Positions 25,058 through 36,489 of a DNA stretch of 64,000 nucleotides are shown piece by piece (position 1 is the stretch's first letter; each line of letters starts with the position of its first letter). The position numbers were made by a program, and so were the translations under genes. Source of the stretch: Carettochelys insculpta (Eukaryota > Chordata > Testudines > Carettochelyidae); contig NC_134145.1 of NCBI RefSeq assembly GCF_033958435.1, forward strand, positions 36,173,501 through 36,237,500. Reading direction: 5' to 3'. The notes beneath the pieces are model-generated. The model was not told where the DNA came from. It saw only the letters and a list, made by a program, of their open reading frames with translations, and made no database searches.

Positions 25058-26481
25058 ATGGATCCTCAGCAGCAGCAGCAGCACCTGGAAGCCTTCCAGG
25101 TTGTCACCCAGGGAGCAAGAGCCCTGCTAGGTGCTACACAGGAGGCCACCCAGCAGCACCTGGCAGGTGATCCCTTCCCGACAGCAGATGGGGATGTCCC
25201 TGACCACCGGGTTCCCCTGTTCCTCCCCTGCCGGGTGCTCCACTGCCTCTGGAGTTGCCCCACCAGATCCAAACGATGGGAGCAGCTGGTCATGGGGGCG
25301 TGGGATGACAACATGTGGCTCCAGAGCTCCCAAATGTGCCGGCAGACCTTCCTGGAGCTCTGCCAGTGGCTCACCCCTGCACTGAGGCACCAGGACACCC
25401 GGATGCAGCACACCCTCCCTGTGGAGAAGAGGGTTGCAATAGCTGTCTGGAAGCTGGCCACTCCAGACAGCTACCGCTCTGAGGGACACCAGTTTGGAGT
25501 GGGAAAGGCCACGGTCAGGGCTGTCATCATGGAGGTAAGGAGGCCTGGGCATGCACCCAGTGGGAAGTTGGGGGCTGGGGAGCTGGGGAGAGGGGGGCTG
25601 GGTGTGGGACTGGGGAGGGAGGGGCTGGGGAGGGACCTGGGGAGGGAGGGGGCCAGGTGGAGGCCTGGGGAAGGAGGAAGGCTGGGGAGGGAGGGGCTGA
25701 GCGGGGAGGGATTCCAGGGAGCCAGGTGCCTGGGGGGCCAGGGGCACCCTGCATACCCACATGGTGCTCTGGTCTCCTCCCGACAAGTGGTCCGTGCACT
25801 CAATGCCTTGCTGCTCCAGAGGGTCGTCCGAGTCAGGGACCTCGCTGCCATGGGTTTCCCAAAGTATCTCCCATATCCCCATTCACCACTCAGACCACAG
25901 AGGGGGAAGATATGTAAACCGGAGGGGCTACCACTCTGTGGTCCTGCAGGCCATGATGCCCAGCTGGAGCTGTTTCCAGGATGCCTATGTGGACTGGCCT
26001 GGCTGTACACATGACACCTGCATGTTCCAGAACTCAGGCCTGTGCTGCCGGCTGGAGGTGGGGACCTACACCCCCACACCACCATGCCCTGTTCCCTAGT
26101 GCAGATGTGGCCTACCCCCTCCAGCCCTGGCTCATGCACCAGCACACAGGACACCTCAATGCCAGGTAGGAGCGGTTAAACAGTCACCTGAACCACACCT
26201 GCCAGGTGGTGGAGAAGACCTTTGGCCGCTTGAAGGGCTGGTGCCGGTGCCTCCTCGCCCACCTGGTCGTCGGCCTCCAGAACATCCCCCAGGTTGTGGG
26301 TGCGTGCTGCATGCTCCACAACATCATTGAGAGCAAGGGGGAGGCCTTCGTCCAGGGGTGGATGGTTGATGCCGGCATGGGCTTCCCCCAGCCAGCTACC
26401 ACACCCAGTTGCCAGGTGCACCAGGAGCAGGTATGGGTCCGAGAGGCCCTGCAAGCCCATTTTGATCAGGGGGCTGCCTGA
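25058..26481 (+). pseudogene. Harbinger transposase (copy F), degraded
   Basis: Exon 1 (25058-25534) is open from MDPQQQQQ through CRQTFLELCQWLTPALRHQD and YRSEGHQFGVGKAT. The intron starts with GTAAGG at 25535, but the expected acceptor CAG at about 25787 has become CAA. Exon 2 is badly damaged: the segment that should hold FGALDGTHIPI is missing, so the first catalytic Asp is gone, and there is an in-frame stop near 26098. The end recovers frame (VVEKTFGRLKGW, then CCMLHNIIESKGEAF) and stops at 26479-26481. AATAAA follows near 26560. Certainly inactive. Confidence 0.88.
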
Positions 26482-26794
26482 CCACCTCCTTTGCCATCCC
26501 TGGCGGGCCTCCCTCACACCACCCCCCACCTGCACATGTCTCACAGGGTTCTTTGACAAATAAACCTGTGAATTGTTGAATAACTGCTAAAATTGTCTAT
26601 AGTATGCGCACAACAAACTGGAACTAATATGCAAATGGGGGGACAACTATATCCAACTGGGAGGCCAGTGGATGGCTTGGCCATCGGCCCATCACTCTGG
26701 GGTGGGGATGGAGGGGCACGACCCCTGGTGGGTTCAGGTTTTGGGCCCCCCCCCGTCCGTAATCCCTGGTGTGGCAGGCTGGGAGCCACGAGGA

Positions 26795-27241
26795 CCGGCA
26801 TGTAAGGCCAGGATGCCTCCCCCAGCAGGTCTTCAGGACAAGTGGGCTCCAGTCATGGGGGGCTGGCAGGTGAGGTGGCAGGTGGGGCAGCAGGAAGGTT
26901 AGCAGGTGGGACAGCAGGGAGGGCAGCAGCGGAAGGGTGGGGGGATGGGAGGCGGGCCACAGCCTCCTGGAATGGCCCAGCTAAGTCCCGGAACACGCCC
27001 ATGAGCTCCTGCCATGCTGCCCGGCACTAGGTGGACTCCCCCCAGTCATACCAGAGCTTCTCTTCAGCCACCTCCACCTGCCGCAGGAGAGTTGCCAGGA
27101 GCTGGGGGTTGACAGTGGCTGTCCCCTGGGTCCCGTGGGGGCACACCCGTCCTGGTGCTGGCTGTGCCCCTGGGTGCTGGCGGTCCCTGGCCTCCGGTGG
27201 GCTCTCTGGGATGACTGATGGTGCCTGGCTGTCCAGGGCCT
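26795..27241 (-). pseudogene. Harbinger Myb/SANT-like gene, exon 2 remnant (copy F)
   Basis: The acceptor CCATCAG precedes 27241 as in copies B and C. The exon reads in places like its homologues (NPQLLATLLRQVEVAEEKL, then a Pro/Ala-rich tail) but is broken by frame changes. Exon 1, with the DNA-binding domain, is absent because the element is truncated. Confidence 0.65.
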
Positions 27242-27669
27242 CTGATGGTGTGCCTGCGGAAACAGGGAGGGCAGAAGAGGTAGGCCATTAGAACTGTGCC
27301 CTGACCCGTGGCCCCCCACCCCCAACCCCCTACTCTCCTTTTGGCACTGGGTCCCCGTCCCCCATCCATGGGCATCATGTCCCTATGGATGGCCCCACTG
27401 CCTGGTCACCCCCCCATGGGATAGGGCACAGCACTGTCCATGGGGGCAGATGCTGATGGATGCTGACAGTTGTGCCACCATCCCGGGCTGGCTCACTAGA
27501 ATGGTTGGCTCACTAGAAAAGCAGTTTTCCTCTCCTGGTGTTCACACCTCCACATCAACTGTTAGAAGTAAGCCATATCCACTCAGACTAAATTGGCCTC
27601 CTTAGCACTGGTCATCCACTTTATAAGGTAAATACAAACTAGAATGCTTATGCCTGCCTCAGTATTTCC

Positions 27670-27797
27670 ACTCTATGTGTCTGTTGAAGAGAATTTTTGC
27701 CCATGAAAACTTATGCCCAAATCTGTTAGTCTTCAAGGTGCCACGGGTCTCTTCATTATTTTAGCAGATACAGACTAATATGGCTATCCATCTGCTG
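27670..27797 (+). mobile_element. Old Penelope-like terminal fragment
   Basis: The sequence runs GTCTGTTGAAGAGAATTTTT, GCCCATGAAAACTTATGCCC, TCTGTTAGTCTTCAAGGTGC, CACGGGTCTCTTC, then GATACAGACTAATATGGCTA. It is a diverged relative of the palindromic insertion at 48976-49179. The Penelope assignment is from the structure of the better-preserved copies and is not certain. Confidence 0.5.
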
Positions 27798-28687
27798 CTT
27801 GTTGGCAGGACAGTTGGAAAAGGAAACATGGTCTAGTGACTAAAGCAGAAATCTGGGAATCATGAAAGGTGGGTTTTTATTCCTGAGTCTATAACTGCAT
27901 GCCTATGTGGTCCTGAGTGCTTATTCTCCTTTTCCCACCTGTGTCATCTGTGAAATGGGAATGGTCTACTTCCCTAACTCCTGGACCATTGTAAAAATAA
28001 ATTCATTACTGTTTGCAAAGTTCTTAGGGATACTGCTGAAAGAAATGGAAAAGAGGCACAAATTATTCAATTACTCCCTTATTGGTTAGTAACTTAGGTT
28101 GGTAAATGCTCAAATGAAAATTCTCATTCATTTTACACTCAGAGATGGTATTAGTGCTCAGTATCTTCATTTTTTCCCAATTTCTTTCAACTTATCTGTT
28201 TTTTACTTGGTCGGGCTTATATCTCATGACCCTTCTTTAATAGATGGGGCCAAATTCAGACCTGATTTACATCCTCTGTAATTCCTGTGAAGTCAGTAGA
28301 GATAACATAGGATCTAAGTCAGCAGTGAGTTTGACCCATGCCACATATATCAAATCCCAAAGCCGAAGTAAAAATCAAAATATGGCAAAACTGGAAAAGT
28401 ACAATTTGAAATAAGTACATTGGGCTCAATTTTGAAGAAGGTTAGGCATGCAATTGTGACTAATTTGTGTGCCTAATTATCCTGACTATGTGCAAATCAA
28501 GTAATTATGAAGGCAAATAACCATAATTAGGTTTATGCATAATTATTCAATTACCATGTACAATGACTGTAGCTGGGTGTGCAAAGTAAGCATGCAGTTG
28601 TGCATGCTTGCTCAGAAGATGTTTGTGTGCCTCATCTTTTTAAAAATCACACACGTCTGAGTTTTCTCTGGTTTTCCCCTTTCACTG
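27798..28687. other. No gene seen
   Basis: AT-rich non-coding stretch between the Penelope-like fragment and Harbinger copy C. No sustained coding frame or repeat terminus recognised. Confidence 0.45.
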
Positions 28688-29114
28688 TATAGCTGTGTCT
28701 ACACATGCACGCTACTTCGAAGTAGCGGCACTAACTTCGAAATAGCGCCCGTCGCGGCTACACGCGTCGGGCGCTATTTCGAAGTTAACTTCGACGTTAG
28801 GCGGTGAGACGTCGAAGTCCCTAACCTCATGAGGGGATCGGAATAGCGCCCTACTTCGACGTTCAATGTCGAAGTAGGGACCGTGTAGACGATCTGCGTC
28901 CCGCAACGTCGAAATTCCCGGGTCCTCCATGGAGGCCATCTGCTGGGGGGTTGAGAGACGCCCTCTCCAGCCCCTCAGCTCACTGGTGGCCACGTGGAGC
29001 GGCCCCTTAAAGGTCCCCTCCCCCTCCCTTCCTCTGCAGGAAGCTGAGGGAACGTGCAGGCTGCAGCCTGCACTCGCGGCCAGCCTGCACCACCCTCAGC
29101 CCCACAGAGCTGTG

Positions 29115-31178
29115 ATGGCTGCCCGGCAGCGCCCCCAGCGCCCCAAGGGGACCCCCCCCAAGGGGAGCCAGGGCAGCCAGCCCAGCCAGAAGGGCAGACA
29201 GGCTGGGAAGCGGCAGCGGGGCCCCTCCTGGACGGAGGCCAAGCTGTGGGACCTGCTGGGACTCTGGAGCGAGGAGGAGGTGCTACAGGTAATGGGGAGC
29301 AAGAGGCAGAAAGCGGATGTGTTCGCTCGGCTGGCCGACGGCCTGGCTGCCCGGGGTCACCCTGCCCGCACTCCGGACCACGTCAGGAGTAAGGTCAAGG
29401 AGCTGCGGCAGGGTTACTCCCGGGCCTGGGATGCGGCCAGCCGATCTGGGGCCGCCCCCGTCACTTGCCCCTCTTACAGGGAGCTCAGGGATATCCTGGG
29501 CTCCCAGCACACCTCCTCCCCTCCGGCCACCCTTGACACCTCGGCTGACGAGCCCCAGCAGGCCCTGCAGACGGAGTCCGCCCCGGAGGCAAGCCCCGCA
29601 CCCCGGGGGCCCCCCCCGGAGGCCACCCCCAGGACATCGCGGCAGGAGGAGGAGGAGGAGGGGGTTTCCTCCTCCGCAGAATCCAGCCTGCAGATCCTCC
29701 TCCTGCCATCCCAGAGCAGCAGCAGGACCTCCGCCCCCCGGGGATCTCCGGACCGTGGGAGCAGACCGACAGGTAGGTACCCCCCTCTGGTGGACACCCC
29801 TGGGCTTGAGGGGCGGGGGTAAGAGATATGTGTCCAGGGCCCCCCACATGCTCACATGGCCATGGCCCCAAGGACACCAGGGCCATGGCCCTCACAGCAC
29901 TGCATCCATCAGCCACTGCCCCCCGCCACCCCGCATGACAGTGCCATGCCCCATCCCCAGGCCAGGGGGGAGCGGAAACTCGAGGGGCCCCCGGGCGGAG
30001 GGGGTGGGACACCCCGCAGCAGCAGCAGCATGTGATGGAGTAGGGGGAGTGCCAAAGGGAGACTCAGGCTACATATGAGCCACAAGAGCCAAATAGCTCC
30101 CAGGGGCAAAGGAGGATCCTGGGGCTACAGCTGGCAGGTGACACCTCTGCCCTGAACCAACAGGAGGGAGGAGCCGAGCTGGCTTGGACTTGGGGGGCGA
30201 GGGCGGGGGCCACAGGTAGAGGCTAGGGGAAGGGAGAGCTGGAAGGCAGCCAGCCTGAGGAGGGGGAAAGCTGCATCCCCGAGGGGCCCCCCTTGGGGTC
30301 TTCTCCCCACGACGGGTTGGAAGGACTGTCTCTTCCGACAGCTGGTGCTGTCACTCCTGGGAGAAACTGGGCATCTGTGGCCTAAGAAACCTCTCCTGCT
30401 CTCAGACCCTGCGGGGTGAAGTGAGAGTCGCTCCCACCAGGGGACGGGGTGCAGGGCAGGGGGACCCCTGAACCCCATCCATCACAGCAGCATCTCCTGG
30501 GGACGGGGATGGGGAACCTGCAGCACAGGGCTGGGGGGACAAAGGCCATGGCTCGGGGCCCACACTAACGCCTGTCTCCATTCTTCTTCCCCCACTCCTC
30601 TCCTGTGTCCTGCACCTGCACCATCAGAAGGAACGGAAGAGAGCGCCGGCGAGGCGTCAGTCGTCCCGGAGAGCCCGCCGGGACCATTGCTCCAGGGCAG
30701 CCCCTCGGCTGAGGACCAACCGGCCCCACGGCAGGCTAGACGGCGGACCCCGCGCCTCCAACCGCCGACGGCGACGGACCCCCAGCTGCTGGCCATCCAC
30801 CGTCGGCAGCTAGAGGTCGCGGAGCAGCACCTCCAGCTGCAGGAGCGGGCGCTGGCCTGGCGCCAGGAGGCATGGGGGGCCTACATGGACACATTTAATC
30901 GCCTGGTGGACTACCTGGCCCCCCATGCCGTGCCGGCCGAAACATCGCCCGCCCTGCCTGCTCCTGCAGCCCCACCACCAGCTGCTCCGGCCGTCGCCGT
31001 CCCATCCGCCGTCGCCCCGCCACCCACCGGCAAGTGCCGGAGCGCCGAGGGACCCCTGGAGCCACCTGACACTTGCTGGCCACAATACCTTCCGGTCCAG
31101 CCTGCTCCCACCCAGCCACGGACCAGGCTGCGAGCGCGGCGGGGCTCCCGGCCGGCCACGCCCAGTGCCGGGCTATAG
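29115..31178 (+). CDS. Harbinger Myb/SANT-like DNA-binding protein (copy C), two exons, apparently intact
   Basis: Exon 1 is 29115-29772, the intron 29773-30627 (GTAGGT...CCATCAG, 855 bp) and exon 2 30628-31178. The exons meet in phase 1 and splicing gives 402 residues without a stop. The start MAARQRPQRPKG is shared with copies B and D, although the frame is open further upstream. The N terminus is basic (to about residue 36). A trihelix/Myb-like domain follows at about 37-130 (GPSWTEAKLWDLLGLWSEEE, LQVMGSKRQKADVFARLADG, VRSKVKELRQGYSRAWDAA, YRELRDILG), like that of MSANTD and ZSCAN20/29 proteins. Then come an acidic EEEEE tract and a Gln/Leu-rich helix (IHRRQLEVAEQHLQLQERAL). In the family this protein binds element ends and escorts the transposase. 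Expression is unknown. Confidence 0.85.
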
Positions 31179-31591
31179 GGGCGAGGGGCCCAGGACGTGG
31201 CCCCCTCCCTTGTATATAGTTGGACCCTGTTTTTTTCGTCCCCCCGTTTGCCCCGTCCCCCCCCATGTAAATAGTTCTCCCCTTTCTCCTCCCTGGTTTT
31301 CTTTTTATTATGTATGCCACACAGTTGTTTCTTTGTATTGTTTTATTTTTGTACATATTGCTTTTGTTGAACGTTTGTACCTAGCTTTCTGTTTGTGGTT
31401 CACATATTTATTTACATAAAAAAAAAAAAAAGTTTCGGAAAGAAAAACAAAAGTTTACGTTCAGCCACAAGTGCATGCTGTCATTTGTCCAGGACAAGCT
31501 GGGGGGGGGGCGGTGGGGTGCTCCATGGTGTGGGCGTTCGGGCAGGAGTGTGGGGGAGGAAGGGGTGGGCAGTAGGGGTCCTGGGCAGAGT

Positions 31592-33024
31592 TCACCCCGC
31601 GGCCTGTTCATCGAAGTGGGCCCGCAGGGCCTCCCGGACCCGGGTCCCCTTGGGGTCCACCTGCCGACTGGGGGCAGCAGGTGGCTGGACGTGTGCCCTG
31701 GTGGCCTCCGCAGCCCAGCCCTGGAAAAAGGTCTCCCCCTTGCTCTCAACCAAATTGTGCAGGGCTCAGCAGGCACCCACAATCAGGGGGATGTTATTGG
31801 GGCCCGCATCCAGGCAGGTCAGGAGACATCTCCAGCGTCCCTTCAGGCGGCCAAATGAGCGCTCCATCACCTGGCGCGCGTGGTTCAGGCGCTCGTTGAA
31901 GCGCTCCTGGCTAGCGGAGAGATGGCCCTTGTAGGGATGCATGAGCCACGGCCGGATGGGGTAGGCCGCATCTGCGATGACGCAGAAGGGCATGGTGGTG
32001 TCCCCCAGAGGGATCTCCCACTGGGGGATGTAGGTCCCCGCCTCCAGCCGGCGGCACAGGCCCGAGTTCCGCAAAACCCAGGCGTCGTGGGTGCTGCCAG
32101 GCCAGCCCACGTAAATGTCCTGGAAATGTCCCCGGCTGTCCACCAAGGCCTGCAGGACGACAGAATGGTAGCCCTTGCGATTGAGGTATCGTCCTCCACT
32201 GTGATGCGGGGCGCGGATGGGGATGTGAGTCCCATCCAGAGCCCCGAAGCAGTTGGGGAAGCCCAGGGTGGCAAAGGCGGCAATGGTGGCATGTGGGTCC
32301 CCCAGCCTCACGAGCCTGTGCAGGAGCATGGCGTTGATGGCACGCACAACCTGCAGAGAAAGCACATGGGACAGCCCCAATGAGGGGTGAGCAGGGTGTG
32401 CGTGGCCCTGCCCTGCCCTGCCCTGCTCTGGCCCCCCTGCTCTGCCCCCCCTGCCCTGCTCTGGCCCCCCTGCCCTGCCCTGCCCTGGCCTCCCCTCCCC
32501 TGCCCTGCCCTCCCCCCCGTGGGTTCACTTACCTCCATGAAGACAGCCCCGACGGTGGCCTTGCCAACACCAAACTGCTGGCCCATGGATCGGTAGCTGT
32601 CTGGAGTGGCCAGCTTCCAGACAGCGATGCCGACCCGTTTCTGCACTGTGAGGGCACGCCACATGGCAGTGTCCTGGTGCCTGAGTGCGGGGGTGAGCCA
32701 CTGGCACAGCTCCAGGAATGTCTGCCGGCTCATCCTGAAGTTCCTGAGCCAGTGGTTGTCGTCCCACTCCCCAAGCACCAGCCACTCCCACCAGTCGGTG
32801 CTGGTGGGGTAGCTCCACAGCCGCCGGCGTGTGAGGCGGGGGGTGGGGCGGGGTGCTGCAGGGGTAGGGGTTGAGCCCTGCTGCCCTGGGGGCATCTCCT
32901 CCCCTGGGGCAAGGAGGTGCTCAGCTGCCTCCCGCATGGCATGGGTCAGGGCAAGCCCTGCTCCTGCTGGGAGGGCTGGGTGGACCTCTAGCTGCTGCTG
33001 CTGCTGCTGCTGCTGGGGGTCCAT
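31592..33024 (-). pseudogene. Harbinger DDE transposase (copy C), one nonsense codon
   Basis: Exon 1 is 33024-32533 (164 codons, MDPQ plus eight Gln at the start), the intron 32532-32351 (GTAAGT...CTGCAG, 182 bp) and exon 2 32350-31592. Splicing restores frame. The catalytic core is complete: FGALDGTHIPI (Asp about 203), VIADAAYPI (Asp about 291) and VMERSFGRLKGRWRCLL (Glu about 327), with 35 residues between the second Asp and the Glu. The break is a TGA at 31768-31766, at about residue 359 of an expected 416, just after IVGAC where the other copies continue CALHN. The truncation removes the last 57 residues. Other copies have Arg in GSTHDARVF where this one has Trp. Confidence 0.92.
32397..32515. 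repeat. (CCCTG)n-type minisatellite in transposase intron (copy C)
   Basis: The intron interior is built of CCTGCCCTGCCCTG and CTGGCCCCCCTGC units. The same kind of array, in the other orientation, fills the intron of copy D. Confidence 0.85.
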
Positions 33025-33721
33025 GACTGCGGCGCCCGGGGTCTGTGTGCCTATGGCTCCTCAGACCGTGTGCTGTGCAGGCTGAGTGTGTCTGGGAGGG
33101 GCCCTTTAAGGGAACGGCTAGCTGTTGCCCCGGAAGCGCTAGTCCGCCCTGTGACCCTGTGTGCAGCTGTGCCTGGCATCCCTATTTCGATGTGTGCTAC
33201 TTGGGCGTGTAGACGTTCCCTCGCTGCGCCTATTTCGATGTTGGGCTGCGCAACATCGAAGTTGAACATCGACGTTGCCGGCCCTGGAGGACGTGTAGAC
33301 GCTATTCATCGAAATGGGCTACTTCGATGTAGGCTTCATGTGTAGACGTAGCCTATGTGTGCTCTTATTACAAGAGTTTTCTACTAGCAACGCTACTGTT
33401 GGAGTTGAAGAGTCATAAACACTTTGTTAGCCTCTCTCTGTTCTGCTGGTTTTAACTTTCCTCTCCACAGTACCTTTCAGGCTGACAGCCACATCTCATT
33501 TGTATTTAGCACAGATTCATTTTTTCTTAACTGATTTGGGAAACTAAGGTGCCCTGAAATATATACAGTCATTTTTTAAAAAATGAAAACAACTTACTTT
33601 CAAACATGAAAATGTCTCTTTGTGCTCAGATAACACAAAATGATTTGCTGTTAAAACATCAAACTTTCATGCTCATAGTCCTCAGTGAGAAGTATGATGA
33701 AGTACATTAGAGAAACTTCTT

Positions 33722-34039
33722 GGCTGTGGCCACACTTGGCCAAAACTTCGAAATTGCCATGCAAATGGCCATTTCAAAGATTACAAATGAGGCGCTGAAT
33801 TGAATATTCAGCACCTCATTAGCATTAGGACACTTCCGGGCACAGCACTTCGAAAGCTCCACTCTTGAAAGCACGTAGCTCGGCACAGCTACACGCGGGT
33901 CCTTTTCGAAAGGACCCCGCTCCTTTCAAAATCCCCTTATTCCTCTCAGCGAAATATTCAATTTAGCGCCACATTAGTAATCTTCAAAATGGCCATTTGC
34001 ACGGCCATTTTGAAGTTTTGGCCAAGTGTGGTGACAGCC
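33722..34039. mobile_element. Foldback MITE, 318 bp, TSD CTT
   Basis: It starts GGCTGTGGCCACACTTGGCC and ends GGCCAAGTGTGGTGACAGCC; the halves pair (ACTTCGAAATTGCCATGCAA with GCACGGCCATTTTGAAG). CTT occurs at 33719-33721 and 34040-34042. It resembles the 20718 MITE internally (TTCGAA arms and the CTCATTAGCAT interior), but its terminus is more diverged. Non-coding. Confidence 0.85.
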
Positions 34040-34424
34040 CTTAAGTTGTTAAAACTAGTGCCCTGGACTGCCTACTATGTTGTGAGTTCAGTTACCAAAG
34101 CACTCAGTATTAGCTTAACTCTGCTCCAACTGAAGTTAGCAGTAAAATTCCCACTGGTTTCAGTAAGAGTGGAGTTAAGCCATTACTGTTCACTGTTTTC
34201 TTTCCTATGTTAAGGCCCTGATTCAAGAAATGTTACATGTGCTTAATTTCAAACGTATCCACTTCCACCCCACTGACTTCAGTAAGACTTCAGCATGCGC
34301 ATACTGCTTTCCTAAAGAATGATGCTTTCCTGATTCAAGACTTCAGTGCAGAAAGTTTGCACATAAGAGTGTCTAGAGAATCAAAGTAACTGCTACTTAA
34401 GGGTGGGACAGAATCACAAAGGTG

Positions 34425-34535
34425 AACTCTTGTACACGTAAAGACAGCGGATGGCAGGTGGGATCAAACTTGGAACTTTAGGAGCTAAACCCATGAGCCT
34501 TTTACCACACAAGCTAAAAGCCACCAGCTTCTTAG
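34425..34535 (-). repeat. Degraded tRNA-derived SINE (turtle-type)
   Basis: On the minus strand TAGCTTGTGTGGTAAAAGG looks like an RNA polymerase III A box region. About 35 bases later AAGTTTGATCCC looks like a B box. The intervening text (GCTCATGGGTTTAGCTCC) resembles the head of the tRNA-Lys-derived SINEs of cryptodire turtles. The B box is mutated (GTTCGA to GTTTGA), so transcription is doubtful. It is not a functional tRNA gene. Confidence 0.6.
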
Positions 34536-34905
34536 CTATGGCTGTACAACAGACATCACTCTCCATTTCTCAGTGGTATCAGTGCCTCTGGGTTTCATGC
34601 AAAGCATATAAAATTTGATATTCAGAGGAATGCAACTCATTTTATTTTTAAAAATACAAATATCTTTAGAGTTGAGTTCTTAAATGCAGCAAAGTCCAGA
34701 TACTCAACTGTGGGGTTCACTGAACCACTGTAAATTAAATAGCTCCAGAAGCTGCTGTCAGTGACTATTTCAGTCTGTCTGCAAAAATGTTTTGCTTGGC
34801 TTCCCAGGAGAATGTTTCAGTGCCTATATATTCCTTTCATTCCTCCATTGTGTTCAGGTTGTAATACATTCAAAGAAGATTAGACTGGATACCAGTTGTT
34901 TAGTA

Positions 34906-35212
34906 GAGGTTAAACCGCTCTAGTCCAGCACGCTTGGGACCTGACCAGTGCCAAAGAAGAGAATTTGCTGGACCACAGGAGTTCAATATCGTCTAGCAGC
35001 ATTACCAACACTTCCACTGCTTACTGGACATTTAGGGGTAAATTACAGCTACATAATAACACAGGACACTGAAAACCAGGACTTGAGGCTGTAAACAATT
35101 TTTATGGGGCCACAGGAAACTTGGCCACACCCATGATATGTGGTGATCTGGCTAAATAAAATCCTGGATGTTGGATGGATGAGAAAATGCTGGACTAGAG
35201 GGTTTCAACCTG
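34906..35212. mobile_element. hAT-like non-autonomous element 1
   Basis: Left end AGGTTAAACCGCTCTAGTCC and right end GGACTAGAGGGTTTCAACCT are inverted. The subterminal GGACCTGACCAGTGCCAAA and AATTTGCTGGACCACAGGAG recur in the elements at 41710 and 46703. No matching 8-bp target duplication is visible. Non-coding. Confidence 0.65.
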
Positions 35213-36135
35213 CACTTCTGCCTGCCTCTGTGTTTTAGATAGCTTCATCCCATCTCTTTGGATGGGATTGTATGGGGAAATAAATGCCACTTCTTTCTTA
35301 GTTTAGAGAGAATTCTTCCAAAAATTATACTTCTTAACAGAAGGACTTTGTTTCCATTGATTCTGGGTTTTGTCTTTCTGTTTGTCAGCCATCTTTCTCT
35401 TGCTTGTGGATATTGATCGTATTGTCTTGTTATAACTGGTGTTTAGTTTGCTCCTGCAATGATACCTTTTTTTGTTACATGATCGCAAAATTTTTGTCAC
35501 AAAGGAGCTTGGATATTTAAGCCTATATACAGATATCAATCTATTCAGCAATGGCAAGAAACACAGACTGTTTAATAGTGCATAGTGCCAGTACGCAATA
35601 GTTACAGGAAGTGAAAAATAAAACTTTCACAGTTGAAAATGAAGAATTTAGACAAGCAGAATGTGTTTACCTAAACAGAATTAACATGACACATAAATGC
35701 ACTCTACCTGGGAAGGGGGCTGGGCCCTGTCCAAGTTTTCCTGAGTCTCTGCCTCGCTTGCAGTCCCCAGTGGATGCATCTAAGGACTGCTCTACTCTGC
35801 ACCAAATACCTAAGGCAGCATCTACACCATGAGATAAATTGGAGTTTATTTATATCAATTTTCTAATTCTGGAATTTATAAGTTCGATTTTGACCATCCT
35901 CACTTCAAACCGTGCTCCCCACAAAGTCAAGTCATTGCTGCCATGCACACATTGGCTAACATGGACTGTTCCAGTAGTGCATTGTGGGATGCTATCCCAC
36001 AGTTCCCTCATCCCCATAGGATTCTGGGTATGCTTGCTGGTCTTGACATAATTTCCCCCATTGCATTTTCATCATCCCCCTCCCAATCCCTGAAAATATA
36101 TTGGTTCCTGGAAGTAATGCAGAAGACACTGAAAA
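35213..36135. other. No gene seen; short palindrome near 35985
   Basis: No supported coding region. At about 35979-36005 the sequence GCATTGTGGGATGCTATCCC is palindromic in its core (GTGGGAT...ATCCCAC), a motif often seen inside Harbinger or other MITEs. TAAGGCAGCATCTACACC at about 35811 resembles a diverged MITE end, but a paired right end was not found. Confidence 0.4.
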
Positions 36136-36282
36136 TTAGAAGAAAGAATTTTTGGTTCCCCCACATATCACATTGCCAACACAGGTGCAGCAACCATACT
36201 TTCAACTGGCCATCCATCCCACCTCCCATTATTGCCAAAATGTAATCCCTGAAAATAATGCAGGGGGAAGAACGGTTCGAAT

Positions 36283-36452
36283 AAAAGAGGCAGACCCCAT
36301 AGAGAATGGATAGATGATGTAGTAGATTGGTGCGGAGCTAGTCTACACAAATTAAGCCGCTCTGCACTGGATAGGGAAAGGTGGAAGGAAATAGTGAGAG
36401 AGGCATCAGACACCAACGGGCGCTGAGCCCATGGTTAATGATGATGATGATG
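36283..36452 (+). pseudogene. Non-LTR retrotransposon (RTE/CR1-like) C-terminal end with (GAT)n tail
   Basis: A 47-codon open stretch (36283-36426) reads KRGRPHREWIDDVVDWCGAS then SALDRERWKEIVREASDTNG and stops. The pattern GRP..RWIDD....DR.KW is that of the C terminus of several vertebrate LINE ORF2 proteins. The stop is followed by a GATGATGATGATGA tail at 36437-36452, a short tandem repeat end as known for RTE-type LINEs. The reverse transcriptase and endonuclease are absent. Confidence 0.6.
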
Positions 36453-36489
36453 AAGAATGTAGGACGAAAGAAAGTATTTTTGGTTTCTG

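Larger units (their letters stand above)
24717..27490 (+). mobile_element. PIF/Harbinger element, decayed and truncated (copy F)
   Basis: The left terminus GGCTATGTTTACACTAGGACG starts at 24717 and is a diverged form of the family end. The transposase gene and the tail of the convergent Myb/SANT-like gene follow. The sequence stops matching the family near 27490, before exon 1 of the second gene and the right terminus. Point changes, in-frame stops and deletions are more frequent than in copies B, C and D, so it is an older insertion. Confidence 0.85.
28691..33353 (-). mobile_element. PIF/Harbinger element, copy C (full length, 4663 bp, inverted)
   Basis: The element runs from AGCTGTGTCTACACATGCAC at 28691 to CATGTGTAGACGTAGCC ending at 33353. 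TAT lies at 28688-28690 and 33354-33356, a 3-bp target duplication. The transposase is on -, so the copy is inverted relative to A, B, F and D. The second gene on + appears intact, with good splice sites, and the transposase shows a single nonsense codon. It is the least damaged copy in the window. The space between the two convergent genes (31179-31591) carries a poly-A-rich stretch and polyadenylation-like signals for both strands. Confidence 0.95.

Noticed and set aside
29317..30078. 253-residue + frame overlapping the Myb/SANT-like gene of copy C
   Set aside because: Another frame of GC-rich coding sequence. It does not use the splice sites and has no domain.
34425..34535. A functional tRNA gene
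   Set aside because: A and B box-like text is present on minus, but the B box is mutated, the cloverleaf cannot be completed, and the pattern fits a SINE head.
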